NCBI RefSeq assembly: GCF_947497915.1
Contig: NZ_CANMIJ010000002.1
Location: 248,001 to 312,000, forward strand
From: an uncultured Erythrobacter sp.
GTDB lineage: Bacteria > Pseudomonadota > Alphaproteobacteria > Sphingomonadales > Sphingomonadaceae
Direction of reading: 5' to 3'
Length of the DNA: 64,000 nt
This document shows positions 34,824-46,543 of the stretch, piece by piece; positions within the stretch are counted from its first letter, which is position 1; each line of letters begins with the position of its first letter. The notes below the pieces were generated by a model. The model had not been told where the DNA came from, ran no database searches, and worked only from the letters and a program-made list of their open reading frames with translations. A program made the translations under genes and the position numbers.

Positions 34824-35489
34824 ATGACTGATTTTTCCGACACATCCCAATCCCGCGCCGATCTAATCGCCGCTATGACGGATGACCTTGCTCCGGTGCG
34901 CCGGATCAAGCCTGCGCAAGGCATGCTGCTTATCGCGGCAGCTGCGGCGCTGGCAACAATTGGCTCTATTGCCATTCATGACTTCTGGTGGGGTCTGCTT
35001 GAAGGCGAAGCTTCTGGCTATTTCCTGATCACACATGGCTTGTTGCTCATCGTGGGCCTTGCAAGTGCGGTTGGTCTCGTTGCGGGAGCGCAGCCGCGTA
35101 TCGGCCATCGCGGCAATGCACCTGCATGGAGCACAGCGATGCTTGCAATCGTCCCTGCGGCGGCGATCATCAGCTTGTTTTCCGCTGGCGGGTCGCATGC
35201 GCATGACGCGATGAATGATCCGGCTGCTTGGTTTTGCACCAGCTCATCCCTGACCGCAGCGTTGTTGGTTGCTGCGGCTTCTGTCCTATGGCTGCGTCAA
35301 GGTGCGCCCGTTTCAATCGAGCGCTCTGCTTGGCTGACTGGGTTAGCCGCAGGCTCGCTCGGAACGCTTGCTTACGGGATCACATGCCCGGTTGATAGCC
35401 TGTCGCATGTCGGCCTTTGGCATGTTGCTCCGGTCGTTATTTCGGCAGTAATCGGGCGCCTTGTCGTACCGCCGCTTATCCGTTGGTAA
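34824..35489 (+). CDS. nrsF: NrsF-like DUF1109 membrane anti-sigma factor
   Basis: A 221-residue DUF1109 protein with a cytoplasmic N-terminus (about 1-33) and six membrane helices. Two conserved cysteines, C138 (WFCTSSS) and C188 (ITCPVDSLSHVGLWH), are the features required for signal sensing in NrsF. A periplasm-facing GGSHAHD with two histidines near 125-127 could add a metal site. It holds the sigma factor at the membrane until triggered. ATG 34824 comes right after the sigma stop. It overlaps the convergent membrane-protein gene by 14 bases. Confidence 0.87.
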   Translation: MTDFSDTSQSRADLIAAMTDDLAPVRRIKPAQGMLLIAAAAALATIGSIAIHDFWWGLLEGEASGYFLITHGLLLIVGLASAVGLVAGAQPRIGHRGNAPAWSTAMLAIVPAAAIISLFSAGGSHAHDAMNDPAAWFCTSSSLTAALLVAAASVLWLRQGAPVSIERSAWLTGLAAGSLGTLAYGITCPVDSLSHVGLWHVAPVVISAVIGRLVVPPLIRW

Positions 35490-36171
35490 GGACGCTACCG
35501 GCGGCTGCAGCGCGGTCGCCGGTGGGCTTTTGCCGGTATTCCCGGTCAAAGAAACCAACAGTCAGTAAGAAAGCCGCGATGATCATCGCAAACTCGCCGG
35601 CGTCTTCGGTGAAAGTCAGGATCGCATGAAGCACCTTCCCTTGCTCGCCCCAAACAACCAGCAGATCGACCACAACGCCGAATAAAGCTGCGCCAAATAC
35701 ACAGGCGGCGAGCGCGACGTTAAATACGAGTTCCCGCCCTTGGATCGAACGAACAGCGAGCGCCAAAGAGCCAAGCCAAAACGCGCCGACCGCGACCATC
35801 AAGGACGCTTCGGCCAGATGCGACGGCTCAACCGGTATTGCTGAGTGTTGCGGAAAAAGCGGCGCGGCAACCTGACCGAATGTCTCATGCAATTCGATCC
35901 AATTGTCGATTGTGAGCCAAACGAACAGAACGGCATTGGCGAGATAGACCATTGCCCTCGCGCGGCGCCACATCAGAAACATCATCACTGCAATCGCGGC
36001 GGTGAGGGCATATTCCAGATATTCGCCGAATGACCGATCAGACGCGAGATAGAACTGCACAGGCAATTCTGCATCGGTGAGTGAGCCGTAATGCGCAGCC
36101 ACATCGAGACCGATCAACACACCTGCATAAGGCAGGAGAAAGAACGCCGCGCGCAACGTCGCATTTGACAT
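35476..36171 (-). CDS. Hypothetical multi-pass membrane protein
   Basis: A 231-residue protein with about six hydrophobic segments (near 10-28, 50-70, 78-95, 125-150, 160-180, 195-215) and no family I recognise. The pattern of acidic and aromatic residues between helices (NWIELHETFG, EDAGEFAMI) suggests a conserved membrane protein of unknown function. The frame continues upstream to 36348, toward ispG; ATG 36171 is chosen because it opens the first helix, but ATG 36237 is possible. It is convergent and overlapping with nrsF. Confidence 0.55.
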   Translation of the reverse strand: MSNATLRAAFFLLPYAGVLIGLDVAAHYGSLTDAELPVQFYLASDRSFGEYLEYALTAAIAVMMFLMWRRARAMVYLANAVLFVWLTIDNWIELHETFGQVAAPLFPQHSAIPVEPSHLAEASLMVAVGAFWLGSLALAVRSIQGRELVFNVALAACVFGAALFGVVVDLLVVWGEQGKVLHAILTFTEDAGEFAMIIAAFLLTVGFFDREYRQKPTGDRAAAAGSVLTNG

Positions 36172-36395
36172 CACAATGTCAGCCAGCAATCGGGCCGAGC
36201 TTCGCAATTCGATCAATTTGGCATTTCCTGACAGCATAGAACTGTCACCATCGCGGCCCATGCCACGCTCCACCAACCGTATTCTGCAGCCGTCTCGCAA
36301 TGCGACAGGTGATTGCCGGATTGCTACCACCGCCAAGCAAACGAACATCTACGCTTGTTATTGCCGCTTCAAATTTAGGCGACTATATAGGCTGC

Positions 36396-37538
36396 ATGTC
36401 TTCAGTACGGCCTTGGCGCGATATCGAACGGCGGCAATGCCGCCAAATCATGGTTGGCGATGTGCCGGTGGGCGGAAACGCACCGATCACCGTCCAAACG
36501 ATGACCAACACCCCGACAGAGGATGCAGCGGCCACGATCGATCAGATCCGCCGATGCGAAGAAGTAGGCTGCGATATTATTCGCGTTTCTTGCCCTACTG
36601 AAGAGGCGACGGCCGCCTTCCCGCTGATCACCCGCGCATCGAACATTCCAATCGTTGCCGACATCCATTTCCACTACAAACGTGCATTGGAAGCTGCCGA
36701 TGGCGGCGCGGCGTGCCTTCGCATCAATCCCGGCAATATTGGTTCATCCAAAAAGGTCGCCGAAGTGGTGCGCGCAGCAAAGGCCAATGGCTGCGCGATC
36801 CGCATTGGCGTAAATGCGGGCAGCCTTGAGAAAGACTTGCTCGAGAAATATGGCGAGCCCTGCCCCGAAGCTCTGATCGAAAGCGCGCTTGATCATATCA
36901 AACTGCTGCAGGATCATGATTTTCACGAGTTTAAAGTCGCGGTGAAAGCCAGCGACGTGTTCCTTGCGGTTGCAGCCTATCACGGGCTTGCTGAAACCGT
37001 GGACTGCCCGCTGCATCTCGGCATTACCGAAGCGGGCGGATTGATCGGCGGAACGGTCAAATCCTCCATCGGCATGGGCAGCCTGCTGTGGGCCGGGATC
37101 GGCGACACAATCCGCGTGTCCCTTTCCGCTGAGCCGGAAGAAGAAGTTAAGGTCGGCTACGAGATGCTCAAGTCTCTCGGCCTGCGCACACGCGGGGTTC
37201 GCGTGGTGTCCTGCCCCAGCTGCTCGCGTCAGGGATTCGATGTGATCCGCACCGTCGAGACGCTCGAGAAACGGCTTGAGCATATCAAGACACCGATGAG
37301 CCTCTCCGTGCTTGGCTGCGTCGTCAATGGCCCGGGCGAAGCGCGCGAAACCGATATCGGCCTCACCGGCGGTGGGTCAGGCAAACACATGGTATACTTA
37401 TCGGGAATGAAAGCTCACACGATTGAGGATGAAGATATGCTCGATCACATCGTCAAACTGGTCGAAGACAAAGCGGCCAAGATCGAGGCCGGGGAAGAGA
37501 CCGCATTCGATCCGCACGCTGTCGAAGCAGCCGAATGA
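36396..37538 (+). CDS. ispG: 4-hydroxy-3-methylbut-2-enyl-diphosphate synthase (flavodoxin)
   Basis: A 380-residue iron-sulfur enzyme of the MEP isoprenoid pathway that converts MEcPP to HMBPP. The N-terminal TIM barrel shows [17 protein letters not shown] and [14 protein letters not shown]; the [4Fe-4S] ligands are the [10 protein letters not shown] pair and CVVNGPGE in the C-terminal domain. ATG 36396 is used because it opens the conserved start region; the frame's first ATG (36300) adds 32 unrelated residues. Its stop overlaps the next start by four bases. Confidence 0.95.
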   Translation: MSSVRPWRDIERRQCRQIMVGDVPVGGNAPITVQTMTNTPTEDAAATIDQIRRCEEVGCDIIRVSCPTEEATAAFPLITRASNIPIVADIHFHYKRALEAADGGAACLRINPGNIGSSKKVAEVVRAAKANGCAIRIGVNAGSLEKDLLEKYGEPCPEALIESALDHIKLLQDHDFHEFKVAVKASDVFLAVAAYHGLAETVDCPLHLGITEAGGLIGGTVKSSIGMGSLLWAGIGDTIRVSLSAEPEEEVKVGYEMLKSLGLRTRGVRVVSCPSCSRQGFDVIRTVETLEKRLEHIKTPMSLSVLGCVVNGPGEARETDIGLTGGGSGKHMVYLSGMKAHTIEDEDMLDHIVKLVEDKAAKIEAGEETAFDPHAVEAAE

Positions 37539-38065
37539 TCAAACCCGTTTTGACAGTCGCGGTTAGCCTTGTGCTGGCCGCCGCCATCATCGGCGGCGAC
37601 TGGTTCTTCAACCACCGCGCGCCGCATCACGATTACCCGGAAGCGGAAAGCTATCTCGTTTCTGAAGATGCCGAAGCGGATGTGGACGCTGCGCTGGCCC
37701 TGGCAGCCGAGAACGACAAACGTGTGTTGCTGGTTATGGGCGCAAACTGGTGCCACGATAGCCGCGCTTTGGCCGGATGGCTGGAGAGTGACCGGATCGC
37801 TGCAATGGTCTCCGATAAATACGAGCTTGTTTTCGTGAATGTCGGCATGCCCCAGCGCGGTGATGGCCATAATATTGGCATCGCACAGCGGTTTGGCGTC
37901 GAAGACTTGCCCGGCACTCCCAATGTTCTGGTGCTGACTTCCGAGGGCGAACTGGTGAACGGCGACACAGCCACGACTTGGCGCGACGCCTCAACCCGCA
38001 GCGAAGACGCGATTTTTGACGAGCTGCAAACTCTCGCGGATGCTTCGACTGACAAGGCTGCTTAA
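37535..38065 (+). CDS. Thioredoxin-like exported protein with a single active-site Cys
   Basis: A 176-residue protein with an N-terminal signal/anchor (about 4-22) and a thioredoxin-fold domain of the DUF255/thioredoxin_7 type: [20 protein letters not shown] and [19 protein letters not shown] (cis-Pro region). The site reads WCHDS, so only one of the two CxxC cysteines is present and a disulfide oxidoreductase cycle is not possible with this motif alone. Coupled to ispG by an ATGA overlap. Role unknown; a thiol-binding or chaperone role is more likely than classical thioredoxin activity. Confidence 0.75.
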   Translation: MIKPVLTVAVSLVLAAAIIGGDWFFNHRAPHHDYPEAESYLVSEDAEADVDAALALAAENDKRVLLVMGANWCHDSRALAGWLESDRIAAMVSDKYELVFVNVGMPQRGDGHNIGIAQRFGVEDLPGTPNVLVLTSEGELVNGDTATTWRDASTRSEDAIFDELQTLADASTDKAA

Positions 38066-38098
38066 GCCCTGCTCCACGTCGTCCATCACGCCGATTAC

Positions 38099-38986
38099 AT
38101 GGCCCCGCGGCCGACGCGCGGGACATTCAAATTCGACAAATATCATCTTGTGATGGAGGCGCTGCGAGCGAGCGGCGCTGCAATTACAGAGCATGCTCCA
38201 GAACCGATGCCGCGCGAATGGCTAGAGGCGGTGCATGACCCGGAATATGTCGCCGAGGTGTTCCGCGCCGCAGTCCCTCGCGACAAAGAACGGCGCATCG
38301 GATTTCCAGTTACCGCGCGCATCCGCGACCGCGTGAGGCACACCAATGGCGGCACGTGGCTCGCCGCCATGCTCGCCAAACGCCACGGATATGCTGCGAA
38401 CAGCGCGGCGGGCAGCCACCATGCGCTTGCTGATACTGGTGCGGGATACTGCGTTTTCAATGACCTCGCCGTGGCATCACACCGATTGATTGCGGAGGGC
38501 GAAGCCAGCCGCATTTTGATTGTCGATCTCGACGTGCATCAGGGCGATGGCACTGCGAGCCTGACGGCAGGCCGCGAGGATATCTTCACCCTGTCGCTTC
38601 ACGCGGAAAAGAACTTTCCCGCGCGGAAGGCCCGCTCCAGCCTTGATATTGGGCTGCCCGACGGCGTCGATGATAACGGATATATGGCCACGCTCGACAC
38701 GCACCTTCCCGCTGTCATGTGCGAATTTGCCCCTGATCTCGTGCTATATCAGGCCGGCGTTGATCCGCATGAAGGCGATAAGCTGGGGCGCCTTTCTTTG
38801 AGCGATGCGGGTCTCACTGCGCGAGACCGCTACGTTGTCCGCCAAGCTCGCGAGCGCAGCATACCGATCGCGAGCGCGCTCGGCGGCGGATACGGTGATG
38901 ACCAGAGCGAGGTTGCTGGTCGCCACGCCCGCTCCATGCTGGCTATGGCTGACGAAAATACGGCGGTGTCGCGGCTCTTGGAATGA
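38099..38986 (+). CDS. Histone deacetylase family (acetoin utilisation-like) protein
   Basis: A 295-residue zinc deacetylase-like enzyme. Active-site motifs are GSHHALADTGAGYCVFNDLAVA, VDLDVHQGDGT with Asp/His zinc ligands, LYQAGVDPHEGDKLG and ALGGGYGDD. Such proteins deacetylate polyamines, lysines or acetylated small molecules. The first ATG is 38099, but the upstream codons CTGCTCCACGTCGTCCATCACGCC before it encode LLHVVHHA, which is the usual HDAC opening segment, so the true start may be the CTG at 38069, just after an in-frame stop. Confidence 0.85.
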   Translation: MAPRPTRGTFKFDKYHLVMEALRASGAAITEHAPEPMPREWLEAVHDPEYVAEVFRAAVPRDKERRIGFPVTARIRDRVRHTNGGTWLAAMLAKRHGYAANSAAGSHHALADTGAGYCVFNDLAVASHRLIAEGEASRILIVDLDVHQGDGTASLTAGREDIFTLSLHAEKNFPARKARSSLDIGLPDGVDDNGYMATLDTHLPAVMCEFAPDLVLYQAGVDPHEGDKLGRLSLSDAGLTARDRYVVRQARERSIPIASALGGGYGDDQSEVAGRHARSMLAMADENTAVSRLLE

Positions 38987-39026
38987 TGCTAATGCGCCAA
39001 CGCTCTGATCTTCGAAGGAATATGTG

Positions 39027-40475
39027 ATGGCCGATTTTGAAACCGATTACTTGATCATTGGCGCAGGCGCCGTCGGCCTCGCATTTGCCGATACGCTGCT
39101 GGATGAAGATCCTAACTGCCACATCACCATCGTCGATAAACACGCGCGGCCCGGCGGCCATTGGAACGACGCCTATCCCTTCGTTGCCTTGCACCAACCA
39201 AGCGCGACTTACGGCGTAAACTCGATGGAGATGTGTCCTGATCGCGTCGATGAGCATGGCCACAATGCCGGCATGTATCCGCTCGCCAAGCACGCAGAGA
39301 TTCTTTCCTATTACAGCAAGCTGATGAGCGAGCGCATGATCCCGAGTGGTCGCGTGTCGTACCATCCACTCACCGAATATCACGGCAAGGATGGTTCGCA
39401 GCACGCGATCAAAGGCATCCTTTCCGGCGACGAGCAGACAGTCGAAGTTCGCCGCAAGCTGGTGGATGGAACATTCTTCAAAACCTCGGTCCCTTCGACT
39501 CATACCCCGGCCTACGAAATCGCTGATAGCGCGCGCTTCACCATTCCGGGTGATCTTCCCGGCCTTTGGAAAGACACAGGCAACCTGCCGTCCAATTATA
39601 TCGTTATCGGCGGCGGTAAGACCGCAATGGATACCGCCGTTTGGCTGTTGGAGGCTGGTGTCTCGCCCGACAAAATCGGCTGGGTGCGTCCACGAGACAG
39701 CTGGATGTTCAACCGCAAGTTGCTGCAGCCAGCCAAACACCAGATCGAAGGTCTGATCGGCTTTCAAACCGACTTGGTAGAGGCCGCCGCATCATCGGAA
39801 ACCGGCGACGAAATGTTCGCCGAACTGGGCAAGCGCGGCACAATGCTCCGCATCGACGAGAGCGTAACGCCGAAGATGTTCCACTTCGCTGTCATATCCG
39901 AGGCCGAGGTCGACCTGCTACGCTCTATCAAGACCGTTTACCGTCAGGGCCGCGTCACCAAAATCGAAGACGGCGCGATGCACTTTGGTGATGAGATGGT
40001 CAAAGTGCCCGCGAACACGCTGTTTATCGATTGCACCGCGAGCGCGGTGCCATTCGAGGCGCGCGGTAAGACACGCAAATTCTTCGATGGTGATACGATC
40101 ACCCTGCAATTGGTGCAGGCCCCGTTCGTACCATACAGCGCCTCGCTTGGTGCGTTTCTCGAAGCGAATTTCGAGACGGATGACGAGAGAAATGCGCTCT
40201 GTCCGCCCGCACCGCTAACCGATACGACCGACACCTATCCCTATGCGGTGATGGCCAATTTGATGAGTACAGCGATCCTATCGAACAATGAAAAGGTCAA
40301 CGCCTTCAACGCCAGAAGCCGGCTTCACCCAACCGGCCCTGCAATTGCGGAGATGATGGCGAACAATGATCCGCGCCTGGCCGCGCTTTCAAAAGTTGGC
40401 CCGGCCATTCAGGCGAATATGCCGGGCGTGATCAAACTGGGCATGGCGGCAAAGGCTATCCACGAAGCCGCATAA
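39027..40475 (+). CDS. FAD-dependent oxidoreductase (flavin monooxygenase-like)
   Basis: A 482-residue flavoprotein. The FAD-binding motif is LIIGAGAVGLAFADTLL near the N-terminus followed by DKHARPGGHWNDAYPFVALH, and an internal second nucleotide-binding motif is YIVIGGGKTAMDTAVWLLEAG. This fits flavin-containing monooxygenase-like or NAD(P)-dependent oxidoreductases; the substrate is unknown. ATG 39027 is preferred, with an AAGGA site about eight bases upstream; a GTG directly precedes it. Confidence 0.82.
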   Translation: MADFETDYLIIGAGAVGLAFADTLLDEDPNCHITIVDKHARPGGHWNDAYPFVALHQPSATYGVNSMEMCPDRVDEHGHNAGMYPLAKHAEILSYYSKLMSERMIPSGRVSYHPLTEYHGKDGSQHAIKGILSGDEQTVEVRRKLVDGTFFKTSVPSTHTPAYEIADSARFTIPGDLPGLWKDTGNLPSNYIVIGGGKTAMDTAVWLLEAGVSPDKIGWVRPRDSWMFNRKLLQPAKHQIEGLIGFQTDLVEAAASSETGDEMFAELGKRGTMLRIDESVTPKMFHFAVISEAEVDLLRSIKTVYRQGRVTKIEDGAMHFGDEMVKVPANTLFIDCTASAVPFEARGKTRKFFDGDTITLQLVQAPFVPYSASLGAFLEANFETDDERNALCPPAPLTDTTDTYPYAVMANLMSTAILSNNEKVNAFNARSRLHPTGPAIAEMMANNDPRLAALSKVGPAIQANMPGVIKLGMAAKAIHEAA

Positions 40476-40522
40476 TTCCCTATTCACGGAACCGATAGAA
40501 TTGGGCTAGTAGTGTTGTCGAT

Positions 40523-41215
40523 ATGAACCGGCGTGATCTTTTGAAGACTGGATTTGTGGCAGGCGCAGCAGCGACGCTGCCTGCCGCTTTGCCCGCGAAA
40601 CTGGCCGCCGCCCCGCGCGCCGGCACCCAACGTGATCGCAAGTTGTTTGCGCTGGCAAAGGCGCAACTGGACCGTGCGGGCGACGTTATCTGGAAGAAAG
40701 ACATTGTCGGGATCGCGGATTTCGGCGTGCATTCGGCGGAAAAACGGTTCCACTTCGTCAATCTCGATCGCGAGGAAGTGCAAAGCTTCCATGTAAGCCA
40801 CGGCGCCGGTTCCGACCCGGAGCATGATGGTTGGCTCAACAATTACTCCAACGTCGAAGGCTCCAACGCAACGAGCAAAGGCGCCTATATTACGTGGGAA
40901 TGGTATGTTGGGCGTTACGGCACTTCCGTGCGTCTGGGCGGACTCGATTCCACCAATGACGCCGCCCTGCGCCGCTACATCGTCATGCACCGCGCCAAAT
41001 ATGCAGAGCCAACGCACGTAACGCGTTGGGGCAGGCTTGGCCGGTCAAATGGATGCTTTGCACTGGGCGAAGAGCAGTTCCGTATTGCGCTACTCAACCT
41101 CTCGGGTGGGCGTTTGCTTTACGCGGACAGCCTCGGCTGGTCAGACGGCTCACTGCAAACGCTTCAGCCGGAAGAGCCCAATGCTGTGCAAAGGTATGCG
41201 CCGGGGACTTTTTAG
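40523..41215 (+). CDS. Murein L,D-transpeptidase catalytic domain family protein (YkuD_2)
   Basis: A 230-residue exported protein. The N-terminus MNRRDLLKTGFVAGAAATLPAAL is a Tat-like signal peptide. The YkuD_2 signature with catalytic Cys is GRLGRSNGCFALG, preceded by HVSHGAGSD and a tight Gly-rich loop. These enzymes form or cleave 3-3 peptidoglycan crosslinks without a penicillin-sensitive Ser. It is convergent with a second L,D-transpeptidase of a different subfamily, overlapping by four bases. Confidence 0.85.
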   Translation: MNRRDLLKTGFVAGAAATLPAALPAKLAAAPRAGTQRDRKLFALAKAQLDRAGDVIWKKDIVGIADFGVHSAEKRFHFVNLDREEVQSFHVSHGAGSDPEHDGWLNNYSNVEGSNATSKGAYITWEWYVGRYGTSVRLGGLDSTNDAALRRYIVMHRAKYAEPTHVTRWGRLGRSNGCFALGEEQFRIALLNLSGGRLLYADSLGWSDGSLQTLQPEEPNAVQRYAPGTF

Positions 41216-42603
41216 CCGCCGACCCGCGGATCATCCTCGATCACAATAACCTCATCGTCGATCACATTGCTGCGATTGCCTTCGCGTGGTTTGTCGAGGC
41301 TCGCCAAAACCGGCGCGTCGCGGCCATAGATGTCTTTGAACTGCTCCATTTCACCGTCGATGTTCGTCGCGAGCGTGAAATAGGTGATGTAGGCCGGGAT
41401 CTTCTTGTCCTTATCCAGCATCACCTTGGTGTATTTCCCGGAGGTCGAGATCTCAATCGCCTCTTCCTTGCTCGCGCCTTTGCCAAGGATCGCCACCATC
41501 ATCGCCACTTCGAGCGCTTTCTCGGTGCGAATACAACCATGCGAAAGCGCGCGATTTGCGTTGTTGAACAAGCCGCGTGATGGCGTGTCATGGAAGAAAA
41601 TCGCATGCGGGTTAGGCATTTCGAGCTTCATCCGGCCCAGCGAGTTGGTCGGCCCTGGCTGCTGAACCACAGTGATCCAGCCATTCGCGCCTTTGGTTGC
41701 TTTATATCCCTTGGCTTTCGCCCAAGCAGGGTTGTTCAGCACGCGCTGGCCCAGCCCTTCGCCCTTCACAATGCTTTGCGGCACCGTCCATGTCGGGTTG
41801 AAGACCACGCCTGACACTTCCTCAGCCAGCTGAGGAGTCGCAGTGCGGCCCGGCTTGCCAACAATGGTGCGATAGCTTTTGATAATCTTGTCACCCACAG
41901 TCACGCGCAGCTGATATTCCGGCACGTTGGTGATCAGGTATTTCGTGCCAAGATCGCGCGCGAGCCAGCGCCAGCGGTCCATATTCGCACGGATAAGTTT
42001 GCGCTTTTCCGTCTCGGTCTCGGGAGTGCTGGCAAGCTCTTGCTTGAGACGCGCATAGTCGGGATGTGTCGGGTTTAATCCGGCGAGCGTACCGGCAATA
42101 TCGCCGACCGCGAGCGCTTCGACCAAAACATCGGATGTGCGATTAACATCGCGGTCTGGATCAACAACGAACCATTGTTTGCGGGCATCCATCGGCGTGC
42201 GCCCATCGCGCAAATCTTCGACAAGCCAGACAAAGTTTTTCGAGGCAATTGCGTTCAATTCTTCCGAAGGGCCAGCGCGTGAGGAGACCTTGAGAGCCTG
42301 CAGATCATAGTCACGCGGATCGAGACCTTCGTCAGCGATATTCTCGATCACCGAAATCAGTTGGCCGACAGCGTCAACATCCCAAGGCTGCACGAGAGAA
42401 GGCGGCGGGGCGAGATCGCCCTGCACGACTTCGCCCGATACCATGCGCGGAAACGCCTCTTCAAAGCTAGCACCGGCATCGACGGTTGCGTCCTGCGTTT
42501 CTTCCGAAGCGTCAGCGGGCTGCTGATCCTGCGCGAAAGCGCCGCTCGAAACGAGTGCCGTGGCCGCAATTCCGCTTGCCAATGTGCCCAAAAATTTGAC
42601 CAT
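41212..42603 (-). CDS. L,D-transpeptidase (YcbB/LdtD-like)
   Basis: A 463-residue exported enzyme with a signal peptide (about 4-24, AFAQ), an N-terminal scaffold region (about 35-200), and a YkuD catalytic domain with PNPHAIFFHDTPSRGLF and the catalytic RALSHGCIRTEKALEVAMM. Large LdtD-type enzymes make 3-3 crosslinks in peptidoglycan and confer beta-lactam bypass in other bacteria. ATG 42603 opens the signal peptide; the frame's upstream start adds 28 residues. The tail is acidic (VIDDEVIVIEDDPR). Confidence 0.88.
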   Translation of the reverse strand: MVKFLGTLASGIAATALVSSGAFAQDQQPADASEETQDATVDAGASFEEAFPRMVSGEVVQGDLAPPPSLVQPWDVDAVGQLISVIENIADEGLDPRDYDLQALKVSSRAGPSEELNAIASKNFVWLVEDLRDGRTPMDARKQWFVVDPDRDVNRTSDVLVEALAVGDIAGTLAGLNPTHPDYARLKQELASTPETETEKRKLIRANMDRWRWLARDLGTKYLITNVPEYQLRVTVGDKIIKSYRTIVGKPGRTATPQLAEEVSGVVFNPTWTVPQSIVKGEGLGQRVLNNPAWAKAKGYKATKGANGWITVVQQPGPTNSLGRMKLEMPNPHAIFFHDTPSRGLFNNANRALSHGCIRTEKALEVAMMVAILGKGASKEEAIEISTSGKYTKVMLDKDKKIPAYITYFTLATNIDGEMEQFKDIYGRDAPVLASLDKPREGNRSNVIDDEVIVIEDDPRVGG

Positions 42604-42777
42604 GAATGCCTCTATTGTCCCAAATGCCGCGCGCAGCGGCTGCATCAAAGTACAATAACTATACCCCTGCTTCGGCCTCTCTATCAACCAGCATCGCTTT
42701 ATGGGTGATGAATTTACAACGCTGCTCTGTTCAGGCGGCGTGACGCGGCCGCAATCTCAGACTAAAGGCGCTGCACG

Positions 42778-43680
42778 ATGCCCAATGCGCCAACCCCTTT
42801 CTCGCGATTGATGCCGTTTGTTGCGGCAGCGGCTGGCGTGGGCTTTTTGTCGCTGATGGACGCCTTTATGAAAGAGGCTGCACTGGCGACAGGCACTTAC
42901 ACAGCGACAGTCCTGCGATCGCTGTTTGGTGCGGTGATTATCGCCCCGTTTTTTCTGGCGCAGCGCAAAGGGTGGCCGACGCGCGACGTTATGAAGCTGC
43001 ATCTTGAACGCGGTGTGATCTCGGCCTTCATGGCGCTCAGTTTTTTCTATGCACTTACAAAACTGCCGCTGGCCGAGGCCATCGCGATCAGTTTTGTTGC
43101 GCCGCTGATTGCACTGTATTTCGCTCGAGTCCTGCTGGGTGAGGAAATCCAGCGCAGGGCGATTTTTGCTAGCATCCTTGGCTTTGCAGGGACAATCGTC
43201 ATCATATCGGGCAGGCTCGGGCGAGAGGAAATGTCCGATGACGTGTTGATGGGCCTTGGCGCGTTGGCGTTTTCGGCTCTGCTCTATGCTTACAACTTCG
43301 TCGTCATTCGCAAGCAAAGTCAGGTAGCTGGCCCGGTAGAAGTTGCGACATTTCACAGCGGTGTCGGAGGAATGGTTTTGCTTCTTCTGGCTCCGTTCTT
43401 TGGCACCATACCGCAAGCAGAAGCGTTATTGCCAATTGCAGCGGCAGGCGCCCTCACGGTTGTCGGCGCTATGGCGATTGCATGGGCATATGCCCGCGCG
43501 GAAGCTCAGGCGCTCGTTCCGATTGAATATACCGGGTTTCTCTGGGCCAGCGTGCTTGGCTGGGCTTTCTTCAGAGAACCCGTAACTTTGCCAACAATCG
43601 CGGGCACCGCGTTGATCGTAAGCGGCTGCTGGATCGCCGCCCGAAAACCGCGCACGCCGCTTGCCGCTACGGCCCCGTAA
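42778..43680 (+). CDS. EamA/DMT family transporter
   Basis: A 300-residue protein with ten membrane helices formed by two EamA repeats (about 10-140 and 150-290). Features include LSLMDAFMKEAAL, FFYALTKLPLAEAIAISFVAPLIALYFARVLLGEE and the repeat-two pair AQALVPIEYTGFLWASVLGWAFFREP. DMT transporters export amino acids, nucleosides or metabolites. Substrate is unresolved. It is transcribed away from the LdtD-like gene, with 174 bp between. Confidence 0.86.
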   Translation: MPNAPTPFSRLMPFVAAAAGVGFLSLMDAFMKEAALATGTYTATVLRSLFGAVIIAPFFLAQRKGWPTRDVMKLHLERGVISAFMALSFFYALTKLPLAEAIAISFVAPLIALYFARVLLGEEIQRRAIFASILGFAGTIVIISGRLGREEMSDDVLMGLGALAFSALLYAYNFVVIRKQSQVAGPVEVATFHSGVGGMVLLLLAPFFGTIPQAEALLPIAAAGALTVVGAMAIAWAYARAEAQALVPIEYTGFLWASVLGWAFFREPVTLPTIAGTALIVSGCWIAARKPRTPLAATAP

Positions 43681-43861
43681 CGCCGAAGCGAATTCTCCGC
43701 TCAAAGCGACTCGAAACAGGGGGCAAACCCTTGACGAAAGCCACTCAAACTAGCAGGTGCAACGGGCAAAGTTACTGGTCTGGATCGTGCGCGATTCCAG
43801 GCACCATTTCCCGCTACGGCCAATGCCCCTGTGGGACAGCAAACAAGGATGGGATATCCCG

Positions 43862-46534
<2,673 letters not shown>

Positions 46535-46543
46535 AGTCAGGCC

